64,000 bases of DNA from NCBI GenBank assembly GCA_034769895.1, contig CM068372.1, positions 440,503,458-440,567,457 on the forward strand. Reading direction: 5' to 3'. The DNA comes from Magicicada septendecula. Lineage: Eukaryota > Arthropoda > Insecta > Hemiptera > Cicadidae. A program made the translations under genes and the position numbers. Positions 1 through 14,267 of the stretch are shown here, one piece after another. The notes under the pieces are model-generated. The model was not told the DNA's origin. It did not search any database and saw only the letters and a list, made by a program, of their open reading frames with translations. Each line of letters begins with the position of its first letter. Within the stretch, counting starts at the first letter, position 1.

Positions 1-1299
1 GAAGTTCCCTTCTTACTTACTATTTATTCAGATTACTTCTTCTCATCGCTGTTTTCTGGATATTTACCTTCCTCTTCAGCTTGTAGCACACTATCGGGAA
101 GCCGTTGTTCGGTCTTTCGTATCACGTGGCCCATTATAGTTGTTGCGTTGGGGTCTTGCGGTCGTTGTATTCAGTCAAGTCATAAATGTCTGTTTAGATT
201 AGGTTAATTAATCTAAAAGTCTTTTATTAATCTCGTCTTCTTTTAATTTTACTGCTCCCATAAATTGCAGTGAATCACGAAGAACAAGTAATCCTTTTTT
301 AAAATGGTTTTTATATGCTTAGTCCTCGTCGGGTGAAAACTCCTTACGGACCGGAAGCCTCTGTCGTCGTTCAACGTCTTCCTTCACGTCGGTCTTCAAT
401 AACGGTTGCTGTGAGCAACGCACTTGTTTGTATAAAACGTGTGTGTACTTATTGTGAAATATAATTTTTTGTTTATCTGTTTATTGCAATCTACCGACAA
501 ACCAGACACTCACCAGTACGGTTAATGTGAATGGGGTGCGTGCGCATCCAGTAAGCCGTCCCTCATTTCACTAGTTCAATAAACTGTTTATGGGCTATGT
601 ATAGGTACATAGTTCCGTTAGTCGTTTAGGGTATCTAACAGCCGACACATCGCCACGTAGATCAGTCTGTTATGATGCGCTCATCTATCCGCCTGCGATG
701 TCCTGAATGTTCCGGGTGCAGAGCCAGGTGAAGAACTTTGTCCATTGCTGTTAATCCCTTGACACCAGCCATTATTGTTGATCATTTTGAAGAAACCTCT
801 GTATTATTTCGATGGTAGAATTTCGAAGCAGCCCCCCCCCCCCAACAGTACACGAGAGGTCCACATCTGTTTATACTCATATTGTACCTACGAAATAGGA
901 AGACATGAAACGGTTCGCGCAGATCGTAGCGCGGAAGAGGGGTGTGAGGTGACCAACCGTGACATACAGCCATGCGTGACCAACCGTACGGCCGCGCTAG
1001 AACATAACATTTAGCAGTTTATGAAATAAGCCCGACGAAGTTGGAGTTACAGAGACTGCTAATTCAACTAACAAGATTATTCAACATAAACGTGTATGGA
1101 ATTTACTCTGAAATTTGTATTTCCTCAAGATTTTTACTTTCCAAAATCACAGTGCTCTTATAGCACCTACAAAAATATAGTATTTTGTAGTTTTGTGAAC
1201 TTCGCAGGATTTTTGTACTACAGTTTGGTCACATCTGAATTATTTGAAATTTTAATTATTCGAAATCGCCACATTTACACAAATCCCCACCATTTCCCC
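1..1299. other. unassigned non-coding stretch
   Basis: No gene is recognisable. There is a 12-base C run at 832-843. A short minus-strand reading near 30-130 contains GHVIRKTEQRLP, which vaguely resembles the GH-x-x-R segment near LINE ORF2 C-termini, but it is too short to call. Open frames here are under 100 codons and show no domain. Confidence 0.5.
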
Positions 1300-1301
1300 A
1301 C

Positions 1302-1703
1302 TTACCATTTTGAGGCTTCAAATTTCGCCAGTGTGGGGGAAAATCCCCATACCTGGCAACTCTGTGTTCTGAACACAGAATGATTGCTCTGTAAACAACG
1401 TGTCAAAGCTACGCATGCGCAATAATATCTTTTGACATTGCGCAGCCAGACACCCGTTTCATATCTAATTATTTTATCTGTAAGCGAGTAACGTTTTACG
1501 AGTGGACAAGTCGTGTCGATAATATGGCATGTAGACCGAATTTGTATAAATTGTGCCCGAACTGTTTTTGCTTGTTTTATGCCTGTATGTTTTTCACGAT
1601 ACAGCTTTTTATCAAAGTGCATTCCAAGGTACGCTACTGCATAAGGCTGTGGAGTAGTTTTATAAAATGTTACGTTGAAATGACACTTAAATGTTATATG
1701 CAC
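1302..1703 (-). pseudogene. possible Jockey-like LINE RT remnant
   Basis: A 133-codon minus-strand frame holds AVAYLGMHFDKKL, followed by a basic HTGIKQAK stretch and YSLTDKIIRYET. This order resembles the thumb region of Jockey-clade reverse transcriptases (K-Y-L-G-h-x-x-D-x-x-L, then H, then a helix-rich segment). No FADD box is present and the C-terminal third does not resemble RT, so at best this is a diverged fragment. It could also be chance. Its 3' part overlaps a G/C-run motif (1290-1345) that looks like part of another repeat. Confidence 0.35.
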
Positions 1704-2039
1704 AATGTGTTCTGCTTATAGCTGTTGTAATGTACGGGCGTCTTTTCTGTTACAGGTAAATTGAACGTTCGAGTGTATTTACCATTCGTCTAGTGATATT
1801 TTCTGCTATGGTTGTGAAGGAAATTGGTCTCACCTGAAGGTAACATAAACCATGATTTTTATATTAACTTTTATATAATAAAAAAATGTCTCGTTGCATG
1901 AGGTCTGGAAGGTGTCACATTTCCGCTGTGGCATCACTTATGATGTGAGTTACGCGATGCTGATCACATGTAGGCCAAGTTTCAGTCAATATGTGTCACA
2001 ATTCGTCGAGCGCTGTCAAGGAAACCAAGCAAAGAGACT
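1704..2039. other. unassigned non-coding stretch
   Basis: AT-rich DNA with no coding signal that I can defend. A pyrimidine tract followed by CAG and GTAAAT near 1745-1762 looks like a splice site, but nothing beside it reads as an exon. Confidence 0.4.
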
Positions 2040-2390
2040 CGGATAGAATTCGATAAGGTAACGGCTGTGTCAGTGTCCTTGTATGGTTTGGAAACTTTGG
2101 TTCCGGCGGAAAAACATCTGAGTAGATCGGAGATGAGATTCTTGCACACGCAGGGATAGACTCTACAGTGAGGACATTCGTGAAGAGTTGATCACTTTTA
2201 ATATTCAAAATCGTATTGGAGAGAACAAAGAGCGATGGATTGCTAATCTGAATAGGATGCCGGATGACAGGTTGCATAAGGAAGTTTGGTATTACAAGCC
2301 TGTTTAACAGCTAAGTATAGCAAGACCTAGGAAGTGTTGATGAAGTGTATATAATATTTCTTCGGGACCAGAACGGTTGATTCGCCTGAT
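2040..2390 (+). mobile_element. RTE-like LINE ORF2 C-terminal remnant
   Basis: Conceptual translation with frame changes gives SLYGLET, then EDIREELITFNIQNRIGE, then NKERWIANLNRMPDDRLHKE. These match in order the C-terminal region of insect RTE-like LINE ORF2: the YGSETW-like box, the DIREEL helix, and the basic H/N-x-x-RM block that precedes the stop. The 3' end runs straight into a (GAA)n tail at 2391, the usual arrangement for this family. Stops and frameshifts show it is dead. No RT catalytic box remains, so the copy is strongly 5'-truncated. Confidence 0.65.
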
Positions 2391-2433
2391 AGAAGAAGAA
2401 GAAGAAGAAGAAGAAGAAGACGAAGAAGAAGAA
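2391..2433 (+). repeat. (GAA)n microsatellite, LINE tail
   Basis: About 14 GAA units with one GAC interruption, directly abutting the 3' end of the LINE fragment at 2040-2390. The position suggests it grew from the LINE's own 3' tail. Confidence 0.85.
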
Positions 2434-2837
2434 ATGTTTGTTCTAATCCGTTAAGAATCGAGGGTTCCATAGATTTGTGAATAAAAACATGTTCTAGTGG
2501 ACCACTGTGCGGTATCGTTTTGTTACTGAATATTATAGTTGTAATATTGTAGTAATATTATAGTTGTATCCTCTGGCACAGGATAGTTTGTGTTGCGTAC
2601 GTCGAAATGTGTCTGTAAGGAAAGTAAGCTCCGTAGCGTTGGTTTAATTACGGCGTATTGTTGTGAGGACAATCGCATTGTGATAAAACAAGAGAGGGAA
2701 CAAGTTTTGTTTGTGGAATCACCAGGTGGCGCGTCACGGGTCGTAATCAAAGAGCAAACTACACACTGTCGGGGCAGAAGCAGCGCCATCTGCGGTTATA
2801 GTAATGAATTTGTGAAATATCGATAGTGAAGTTGTGT

Positions 2838-2905
2838 AACGGAAAAGTAGCGTAAGCGCTTAGAAACGGTCGATCGCTGGTTCGATTCCTGGTGATTTCT
2901 TGAAA
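2838..2905 (+). mobile_element. tRNA-derived SINE head fragment
   Basis: The segment has GTAGCGTAAGCGCTT (A-box-like region) followed by GGTTCGATTCC at 2879-2889, which fits the RNA polymerase III B box GGTTCGANNCC. No cloverleaf can be completed and there is no acceptor stem, so it is more likely a SINE or tRNA-pseudogene fragment than a tRNA gene. No SINE body is recognised downstream. Confidence 0.45.
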
Positions 2906-3127
2906 ATGATTTCTTGTGACAAAACACACTTGGTTATTTATTACAAGGACACATTTGGGACGAAATTTCAACCAATGCACCGGATTAGAAAAAGAAAACC
3001 CTGAACTGTCAAATAGAAAACAAACTACTGCTCTTTAAAAATTATTTTAATGGGTATATAAACTAAAGGCATCGCCCTGTGGGGGTTAGACAACGTGCAT
3101 GTGGCGGTCAAAAATCTAAAATTTGGC

Positions 3128-3674
3128 ATACAAGGTGCGCGCGGCGATCAGTGGGTCCTATCTGATTTTTAAAGAGGTTATACGGAGTCCATTTGGACCT
3201 GGTGCCCGCCTATTTTTCACGGTTTTTAGAGCATGCTTAACCTCGGTAACAGGAATTTAGTCTTCCTCAGACAACGATACATGAGAGAGATGAATCTTGT
3301 GGTCATTTATGTTATTATTTCAAAAGCAAATTATTTCATATTGATTCCATAAACCACGCAGAGGGAGAAATAGGCAGAGAAATTTATTAATATATTACAA
3401 CGAAGTGTTTTTAATGTTTTATGTGACTTATCTGTAATTTGATTAAAATTATTTTCGGCGTGTACGTGAAACAGTTTTTATTGTTGAAATGTGTTTCAGT
3501 TTAATTAAAATTTTAATGTTTGAGGATCTCGTATGAGGGGTATATAGCCTATGTCTGAAGATGGAACGATCGTTCCGAAACGCGAGACGAAGCTGCTAGA
3601 TCAAGTCACAATACGGAACTGAAATAAGAGAATATATTTAGTAAATAAAATGTTGCCTCGCGCGCACCTTGTAT
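3128..3674. mobile_element. inverted-repeat element with PLE-like end motif
   Basis: A 16 bp perfect inverted repeat, ATACAAGGTGCGCGCG, lies at 3128-3143 and 3659-3674, with a third degenerate copy at 3719-3733. Inside the right end is CTGAAGA at 3555-3561, a self-complementary 14-mer at 3563-3576 and GAAAC at 3577-3581. This is the same layout as the ends of the Penelope-like copies elsewhere in the window. No protein is encoded. Whether the 16 bp repeat is a true terminal repeat is an inference; no target duplication was found. Confidence 0.4.
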
Positions 3675-4195
3675 AGACTTTTTTAGGTTGTAAAATGTCC
3701 CTTCAAAATCCCTTGACCCTCGCGCGCACCCTGTCCTGTGGGTCTCAGATAGCAAATCAAACGTTCAATTCTACCGAGCAAGAGTAAATGCGTCGTTGTA
3801 AGTACCTAACAGACAATTAGAGAAGAATAGAGACACCTTAATGGAAATGCATTCGCAAGACGAACAACCTTCAACAAGGGATAATAACATTAATTTTGTA
3901 GAATTTCATTCGCTTTTCCTACTGAGTCGTATTTTCAAGCGTCTGTGCACTATTCCACAAGCGTTAATTTTGTTACCTTGGTAAGTCCATCGTTAACATA
4001 ACGACAAGAACTGTCGTGTCACAGACATCACTTGTTTCGTATCTTACGGGAGCTTCACTTAATTGTTAAAGTCTCTCGCTGTTCACAGCATCCACGGGAA
4101 TACGTTCTTCAACTATCTTCAGCGCTCTACAACAGACTTGTGTAATAGTTTATGTATGTTTATGATAGAGAGAGAGAAGACGTGAATTTTAACAT
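3675..4195. other. unassigned non-coding stretch
   Basis: Nothing recognised apart from a degenerate copy of the GC-rich repeat end at 3719-3733 and a short GAGAGAGAG run near 4168. Confidence 0.4.
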
Positions 4196-4850
4196 TGAAT
4201 TTATGGCTCGCAAATGAAGTACGTTTTACAAGGAGCTAAACCAAAAATCCGCAGGAATAGGATTGAATGTAAATATCGGTAATAATAGACAATTTCTGCA
4301 TCGGAAAGGAAATTCATTCAATGCGGTTAATAAATTTAGACACCTAGGTAACATGATAGATAATGAGGGTGTGCATAAACACACGACAGGACACAAATAG
4401 GAAATAGGACATAGTATGCTAACAGTAGACTATTGGAAAACAAACTGATTAGTCACTACACGAAAATCAAAATACGTAAGGCACTCAATAGACCGGGTGG
4501 CGAGACGTTGCCATTAGCAAAAAATGAACAAGAAAACACTGAGAAGGTTTACAAGGAAGATTATACGACGTGTTTGTGGCCCGGTTAAAGGAGATTATGA
4601 ATGGAGCGTAAGAAATAACCAGGAAATATATATATGACCTATTGAAGCGATAGGATACTTTAAGATTCGTAAAAACCCAACGAATACAATAGTTGGGTCA
4701 CCAAGAACGGATGGATGATCAGGGTATGGCAAAGAAAATCGTGAGGCGACTGAAAGCAGAAAGAGGGGCCGACCTAGGATAGGCCAGTTGGGGGTGATTG
4801 CTGCAAGGTCTCAGAAGAATGAACGTGAGGGGTTATATCGATCAGATGAC
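4196..4850 (+). mobile_element. RTE-like LINE ORF2 remnant
   Basis: Frame-shifted translation gives, in order, FYKELNQKSAGIGLNVNI (region after the RT catalytic box), NKFRHLGNMIDNEG (the F-x-Y-L-G box), then LRRFTRKIIRRVCGPVKG and WSVRNNQEIY, and finally MNVRGYI. All are ordered segments of the RT thumb and C-terminal domain of APE-type LINEs. At least three stops and several frame changes interrupt it. The catalytic YADD is not present, so the copy starts downstream of it. No poly-A or microsatellite tail is visible at the 3' end. Confidence 0.7.
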
Positions 4851-8580
<3,730 letters not shown>

Positions 8581-8582
8581 CA

Positions 8583-9058
8583 GAAATACATCCGGAATTG
8601 GAAAAGAAATGAAGAAAAGAATATACGATAGTATGACTAAAAGCACGTTGATGTACGGATCCGAAACATGGAGAACAAAAGAACAGGTAAAAAGAAAGTC
8701 AGAAGCTACAGAAAGGGTGCTTTGAGACGAGCTGGTAAAACTTCTAGGCTAGAGGGAATACGAAATGAAATGATCAAAGAAGAAATGGGCGTACAAAAGA
8801 CAATCATCGACTGCGTTGAAGAAAAACAACTAATCTGGTACGAACACTTACGAAGAATGTGACAAGAGCGACTACTAAAGAAAACAATGAGATGGATACC
8901 TAGAGGGCACAGAAAGAAAGGAAGACCCAAGAAAACATGGATAGAAGATCAATGAGCGATAGACGAGTAGACGACGGAAACTGCGACGGCAGACAACAAT
9001 GGAGGTTGGCCATAGGACAACGTTGTGGGACGTTTTGACCCAGAATTTAAAAAAAATA
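8583..9058 (+). mobile_element. RTE-like LINE 3' end (family as 13.4 kb copy)
   Basis: Codes for IGKEMKKRIYDSMTKSTLMY, GSETW, then TSRLEGIRNEMIKEEMGV and CVEEKQLIWYEHLRRM, the C-terminal part of a LINE ORF2. The same residues appear at 13785-14055, and the 3' non-coding portion also matches, both ending in GTTTTGACCC and an A-run. A frameshift sits near 8730. The copy begins inside the thumb domain, so the RT catalytic box is lost. No target duplication could be identified. Confidence 0.8.
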
Positions 9059-9765
9059 TTCCAAAAACGTCTGTCACACTGTAAAAGTTGGAGTGAGAGA
9101 TGAGACTGGGTGAGTTAATGGTGAAACCGGTAGTCAGACGTCTGACGCGGGAGCCATAGAGTTGATGTGTGCTCGCCGAGACCGTTTATAGTGCGTATCA
9201 TTGTCTATTCGTTTGATTTGATACGGTCAGTGCTGGCAGGCAGGCCGAAAATCACTGGATCGCTTCTGGCTACACCTCCACCCGCGCCGTTCTCTACCAG
9301 TTTTGTTATTCTTTTTAAAAGTAAAATTAAAGCCTGCGTGCGCAGGAGACACACGTCCAATTCGTCGTACTCACCGCAGTATACAGCATACGTGTTTTTT
9401 GTTTTATTTATTTTTTTTGTTAAATTTTTGTTACTTTAGACACGGCGTTAGAGACGTACTGTTCGCCCGTGTCTCGGCCACATATTTCAGATGCACTTTA
9501 ATGTAGCCGAAAGTACATTCAGAACAAGTTCTGCTGGTGAAAATTTATAAAACGTTTTTTAAAATGTAGTTCAGGAGACGCTTCGGTTGAAAATTACCGC
9601 CTCCAAAAGATTCAGCCAAAAATGTTCACGTACTACAGATGTTATAGCCCCGTTGTGTAACGTTGTATTCATACCTTACGAACGTGTACCAATGTGTCAC
9701 AGATTTTGTGAGTTTTGATTTTAGAACAGCGTGAAATTTAGGCATCCAGTAAATTGTGTGCGAAC
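9059..9765. other. unassigned non-coding stretch
   Basis: No recognised repeat or gene. Short frames near 9167-9506 carry no domain. Confidence 0.4.
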
Positions 9766-9778
9766 GCTGAAATTTAAT

Positions 9779-10526
9779 CATCATCAACTTCAGCGAATAT
9801 TAGTGCAAAAACGGTTTGCTCCGGTCGCAAACAGATAGACTAGAGCTGGTCGCTCCAACGCTTTTTCGGACAACCTACACCTCTCCCGCCTTTCGGCTTA
9901 TAATTTAATAGTTGTTTGCGGATGCGGCAGTCATCCATTTGTTTAAGAAATTCCAACCATTTTAGTTGGTATTGGGCAATCCTGTCGCGATTACTCTTAT
10001 GATATTTAGTTTCTGTCGTGCGTCTACATTTCTTCTGCGATATTAAAGAGTATATCCTACCACGTTCCTGAGAAATCTCAATTCAGCTGCTTTAATACGA
10101 TTGACCTTGAATTTCGTTAAAGTACAATTCTCAGACACGAAACATATTTTCTACCAGAAACCAATGGGTAGTAGAAAAGGGGGAAGACCCCGAAGTAGAT
10201 TCAAAGACCTGATAGAAGAGGACATCGGAAAGCTGAACATAAGAAACTGGAAAGCTTGGGCACGCAGTAGGGAGGAATGGAATCGGCTCTTGGAGCAGGC
10301 CAGGACCCGTCAACAGTTGTAGAGACACTGTTGATGATGATGATGATGACAATTCTCAGACCCATAGAGAAGTGTGGAGAGGGCTATCACCTTGTAGAAC
10401 TCCAGGCGTGTTTCTTTCTTTGGGCCCTATTCTTTGATTTTATAGTTCTCCTGATTGTCCCACCCATATGGTTGAACTTATGTAGCTTATTCGCCAGTTC
10501 ATTGGCTGTCATGTAAGACACGTGTA
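9779..10526 (-). mobile_element. RTE-like LINE 3' half with 13 bp target duplication
   Basis: Read on the minus strand, and joined across the insertion at 10137-10348, it gives ELANKLHKFNHMGGTIRRT, then FYKVIALSTLLYGSENCTL, TKFKVNRIKAAELRFLRNV, IAQYQLKWLEFLKQMDDCRI and a GGRGVGCPKKRW block. This is the ordered C-terminal half of an RTE-like ORF2. It closes with a short ATGATGATT tail near 9779-9790. The direct repeat GCTGAAATTTAAT at 9766-9778 and 10527-10539 is the target-site duplication. Frameshifts and stops make it non-functional. Confidence 0.85.
10137..10348 (+). mobile_element. LINE 3' tail nested in another LINE
   Basis: Encodes KGGRPRSRFKDLIEED and NWKAWARSREEWNRLLEQA, the last part of an RTE-like ORF2, then a stop and a (GAT)n tail at 10331-10348. 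It is flanked by the 13 bp direct repeat ACAATTCTCAGAC at 10124-10136 and 10349-10361, and it splits the minus-strand LINE at 9779-10526 exactly inside its GSENCTL box. It is therefore the younger insertion. Confidence 0.85.
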
Positions 10527-10769
10527 GCTGAAATTTAATGGCTGATCAAAAATAAATGACCATAAAAGCGTCTTGGTAATATTCAACGTTCACTAACTGT
10601 AGAAATTCACCAAGAATGCAGATTTCTGACACCGCATTATAATTTTCCATCTGCTGTATGTAAACATATCGTTTGGCTTATACTTGAATACTGCAATTAC
10701 TGTACACACTTCGTTCCTTCAATATATTCATATAAACTAAGTGAAAACTTAGTTCATTAAGTTCATATA

Positions 10770-11726
10770 CAGTAGAACCTCACTGATTCGTCATCAGCGG
10801 GACCGAAGGGGTGACGAATTAGTGAGGAAGTAAGAAACAAACCCACTGAAGACAATATAAAACCTTTTATTACACCACTGGCAATGTACAGACTAATGTT
10901 ATGCTCGAACATATTTATCGCTGGAAATTTTGAAACTCAAACAAAGTTAAGCACTGTAATTGCAAAAAAATTGTTTAATGTTTGTGAAAAAATCTGTAAT
11001 TTTCTTTTGTTTTTTTTCTGTCCATCGTAGGCTATTTTTCAATTATTTTAGGCAGTTCTGCTTCATCTTGGCCTTCTTACCACTTGATTGCTATAGTCAG
11101 TCATTGAGTGGCCTCCTTATGGGGGATTGCAGGTTTTATTGGCTGGTCATCTTCTTCATTATTAGCTTCTGTAGGTTCTGTGGATATGTAAACAATTACA
11201 TCATCACTAAACATTTCGCACCGTACATCCGGAGAGTCAAGTCCGACATCAATTTTTGACATCGTCTTCATTCAAACTGTTCAAAAGCTGGTAGGGATTG
11301 GCAGATAGCTAAAAATTCCGACGTGGGGTCAAGACTTGGTTCTGTAGACGGTGGTTGTAATTTAGATGGCCGTAACTTATTCCAGGCAGATTTTAGAGAG
11401 TTTTCCTGAATACTTTGCCAGGCATCAGCAATCCGACTGAATTTTCGAAAACGTATTATGTTGTAAGACACAACACAACACTTATTGTGCCGTGTACACG
11501 ACTACGAAATACCCATTGTCGGAACCAATACCGTCCGCAATCCGTTCTCCTGGCTGTTATTAGAACCCTGGCCACAATCAGCACGTTTCTGGTTTACCCC
11601 GGTTACAGTTAATTAGAGCGTATATATTCCTCGCTTGTTAATAAAGAAAAATAAAAAAAGCTTGAGTGGGTGACGAATTACATAGGGAGATGAATTTGTG
11701 GGTGACGAATTAGTGAGGTTCCACTG
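10770..11726 (-). mobile_element. Tigger/pogo-like DNA transposon
   Basis: The ends are inverted: CAGTAGAACCTCACTGATTC at 10770-10789 and its complement ending at 11726 (GAATTAGTGAGGTTCCACTG). A TA dinucleotide lies on each side (10768-10769 and 11727-11728), the expected pogo/Tigger target duplication. At 957 bp it is internally deleted; full Tigger elements are usually over 2 kb. A second internal copy of the GTGACGAATTA motif sits near 11670. A transposase remnant is read on the minus strand. Confidence 0.85.
11150..11471 (-). pseudogene. Tigger/jerky-type transposase C-terminal remnant
   Basis: The minus-strand frame at 11268-11471 contains RIADAWQSIQENSLKSAWNK and LRP, matching the conserved I-x-x-A-W-x-S-I-x-x-x-T-L-x-x-A-W-x-K-L-W-P segment near the end of pogo/Tigger/jerky DDE transposases. 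A second frame (11160-11266) continues with acidic residues and HKEATQ-L-TIAIKW, the usual tail helix. The catalytic DDE core is absent. It lies wholly inside the Tigger inverted repeats. Confidence 0.7.
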
Positions 11727-11750
11727 TACTGTGTTGAACATTACAACAGC

Positions 11751-12029
11751 CATTGTTAGAATTATTATTAGGCCGCGTTGTTAGGCCGTGGCCTAATGTA
11801 GTTCAAGACGGACGTTTCGGCTCCATCAACGGAGGCCATCTTCAGTGTCGGAAAAACGATTGTGAATAGTCTCTACCTCAGAACTGTGGTGAGTTGGCGG
11901 ATGCCACCTTGCCAATCGTTTTGTTTTTCCGGTACTGATGATGGCCTCCAATGGTGGGGCCGAACCGTCTGTCTTGAATAACAGTAGGCCACGGCCTAAC
12001 AGCGCGGCCTAATAATAATTCTAACAATG
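11751..12029. mobile_element. fold-back element with PLE-like end motifs
   Basis: Two imperfect inverted arms, 11751-11862 and 11913-12029, are separated by 50 bp. Each arm carries the same layout. Left arm, minus strand: CTGAAGA (complement of 11839-11845), a hairpin, GAAAC (complement of 11814-11818). Right arm, plus strand: CTGATGA 11935-11941, a GGCC...GGCC hairpin, GAAC 11962. Each arm also has the near-palindrome TAGGCCGTGGCCTA. No coding potential. It starts just outside the Tigger element. Confidence 0.7.
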
Positions 12030-13357
12030 TTGGCGCCGGCTGTGGAATTGTACAATACAACGGGCCTTTCAAGGTCATTAAAGAATTACGTTTTGGGAAG
12101 TCATTAAATTGTAGGTTTCTGACAGTCTCCACTGCATTTACTTCAAATTCCGATGAGATAAAAAATTGTCACCATTCTCAGAATATTTTAGAGGCCGCAG
12201 CTTGAACAGAAAGCGTTCCAGACAGATGTTTATGTGGATTGATAATGATTATGAAGATAATAGTTGTGTAATTATGACTTAAGAACACCCACGTAGAAAT
12301 GTTTTTCGCCCCTTCAGAAAAGTGTTAAATTACCCGAGATGTCTATTTATTATTTTGCTTATAATGAAGGGTGAACATATTTCTATTCAAAAGATTTTTT
12401 CCTCCAAGTAGTCTTGTTAATATTGGTGATGAGATCGATTCAACAAAAGCAGGAAGATTTTTTTCGTTGTTTCATATACAGATTTCACGCAGTTCATAAC
12501 AGCCCAATTTTTTGTAAATATAAAATAACAACAAAACGAAAAACACGATTCGGCGTTTTATACTGTCAAATCTCCGTTTTCCCTCGTAAAAATGCGATGA
12601 TGATGCCGTAATACGCGCACACTTGGCGAGATTTTGACCGATTTTTCCACGTACTCGCGGGGTAGAATAGGGTGGAGGGAGGGAGTTCGTGTGTGTTGTA
12701 TACCCATTAGCTGTCTCTCACCCCCCCCCCCCACGGCAATAATACGCTTACAAATCTCTGCAGCACTCGATGGATGATGTTTTTACAGCGCGGACGGATC
12801 GTATCATACACAGTAGTAACCCACTTGACCCGTCCCGTGTGTGTGTTCTCTGTAGTATCCAGTTAAAACGAACTTTTTTCTCTTTTTTTATACACTTGCT
12901 TCACTTGTTTTGTGTGCACATCATAGTGTATTAGTCTGGTATTGGAATTATACAGTGTAATAACAAGAACTAATCAGATTATATACGTACACGGCTAGTT
13001 ACCGTGGATACTTGTTGTTTGTTTGCTTGTTTGTTGTTTCCAAATGTACTCATAATGCCAGCAAACGGTAATGCTCCGTTAATTGGAGCACAGCGTTTGT
13101 AATGAAAATTAAAGCGAGTCGATGAGTCGAACGGATTTGTTAATAACGACAACAAAAATGAACGCGTGCGTTGCTTTAAATAATTGTATCTCATTACAGG
13201 CGGGTGTGTTGGTTCTGTCGTTCAGCGACGTTGTTTTAAAAGGTTACCTTGAAATGAAGCTCAGAAACATCGCCTCCAGAGAACAGAGAATGCGTCTGGA
13301 AATGGAAACATTATATATTTCAGACTGTTATTTCAGGCTGTTATATACTTCATAATT
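12030..13357. other. unassigned non-coding stretch
   Basis: No recognised gene or repeat. There is a C-run at 12720-12733, and the open frames are short and featureless. Confidence 0.4.
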
Positions 13358-13369
13358 AAGGCAGTTGTC

Positions 13370-14255
13370 GCCCCCACGCTTTTCAAAATTTACGTTGCAA
13401 AAGCTCTATCCCATTGGAAGAAACAATGCAAAAAGATTGGATATTGAAATTGACGATGAGACTTGCGTGTACACTCTGCAATTTGCAGACGATCAAGTTA
13501 TATACGCAAACGAAAAAGAAGACCTGGAATATACGGCACGCAAACTGAAGGAAGAGTGTGAAACATGGGGATTACTGCTGAACACAGAAAAAACGCAGTA
13601 TCTGTGTGTCGGAGAAGAAACAACAGATGTAATCTTAGAAAACAACGAACGTATAAATAAACCCAACAGCTACAAATACTTAGGGATAAACTTTGATGAA
13701 GAACGAACAGATGATGTTGAAATAAAATCAAGAATAAACAAGGCAAAACAAATAATTAGATCATTGGATGGGATTCTATGGACCACAGAAATTGGAAAAG
13801 AAAGGAAGAAAAGAATATACGATAGTATGATTAAAAGCACGTTGATGTATGGATCCGAAACATGGATAATAAAAGAACTGGTACAAAGAAAGTTGCAAGC
13901 TACAGAAATGGATGCTTTGAGACGAGCTATTAGAACTTCAAGGCTAGAGCGAGTACGAAATGAAACGATCAAAGAAGAAATGGGCGTACAGCAGACAATC
14001 ATCGACTGCGTTGAAGAAAAACAACTAATTTGGTACGGACACGTACGAAGAATGGGACTACTAAGAAGTAGATCGACTACCAAAGAAAACAATGAGATGG
14101 ATGCCTAGAGAGCACAGAAAGACCCACGAAAACGTGGACAGAGGGCATAAGAAAATCAATGAGCGATAGACGACTAAACGACGGAGACTGCAACGACAGT
14201 CAACAATGGAGAGTATGCATAGGACAACGTCGTAGGAGGTTTTGACCCCGAAAAA
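13370..14255 (+). mobile_element. RTE-like LINE ORF2 3' half with target duplication
   Basis: The 5'-truncated copy starts in the RT fingers-palm with PTLFKIYVAKALSHWKKQCK, then shifts frame near 13440 into an open run to 14108. That run contains the catalytic box FADD (13482-13493), NSYKYLGINFDE, KRIYDSMIKSTLMYGSETW and LIWYGHVRRM. Endonuclease and N-terminal RT are missing. The direct repeat AAGGCAGTTGTC occurs at 13358-13369 and 14256-14267, next to a short A-tail, and is taken as the target-site duplication. Relatives in this window are at 8583-9058. Length and frame decay indicate it is not active. Confidence 0.9.
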
Positions 14256-14267
14256 AAGGCAGTTGTC

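Noticed and set aside
2838..2905. tRNA gene
   Set aside because: The B box is good but no acceptor, D or anticodon arms can be paired.
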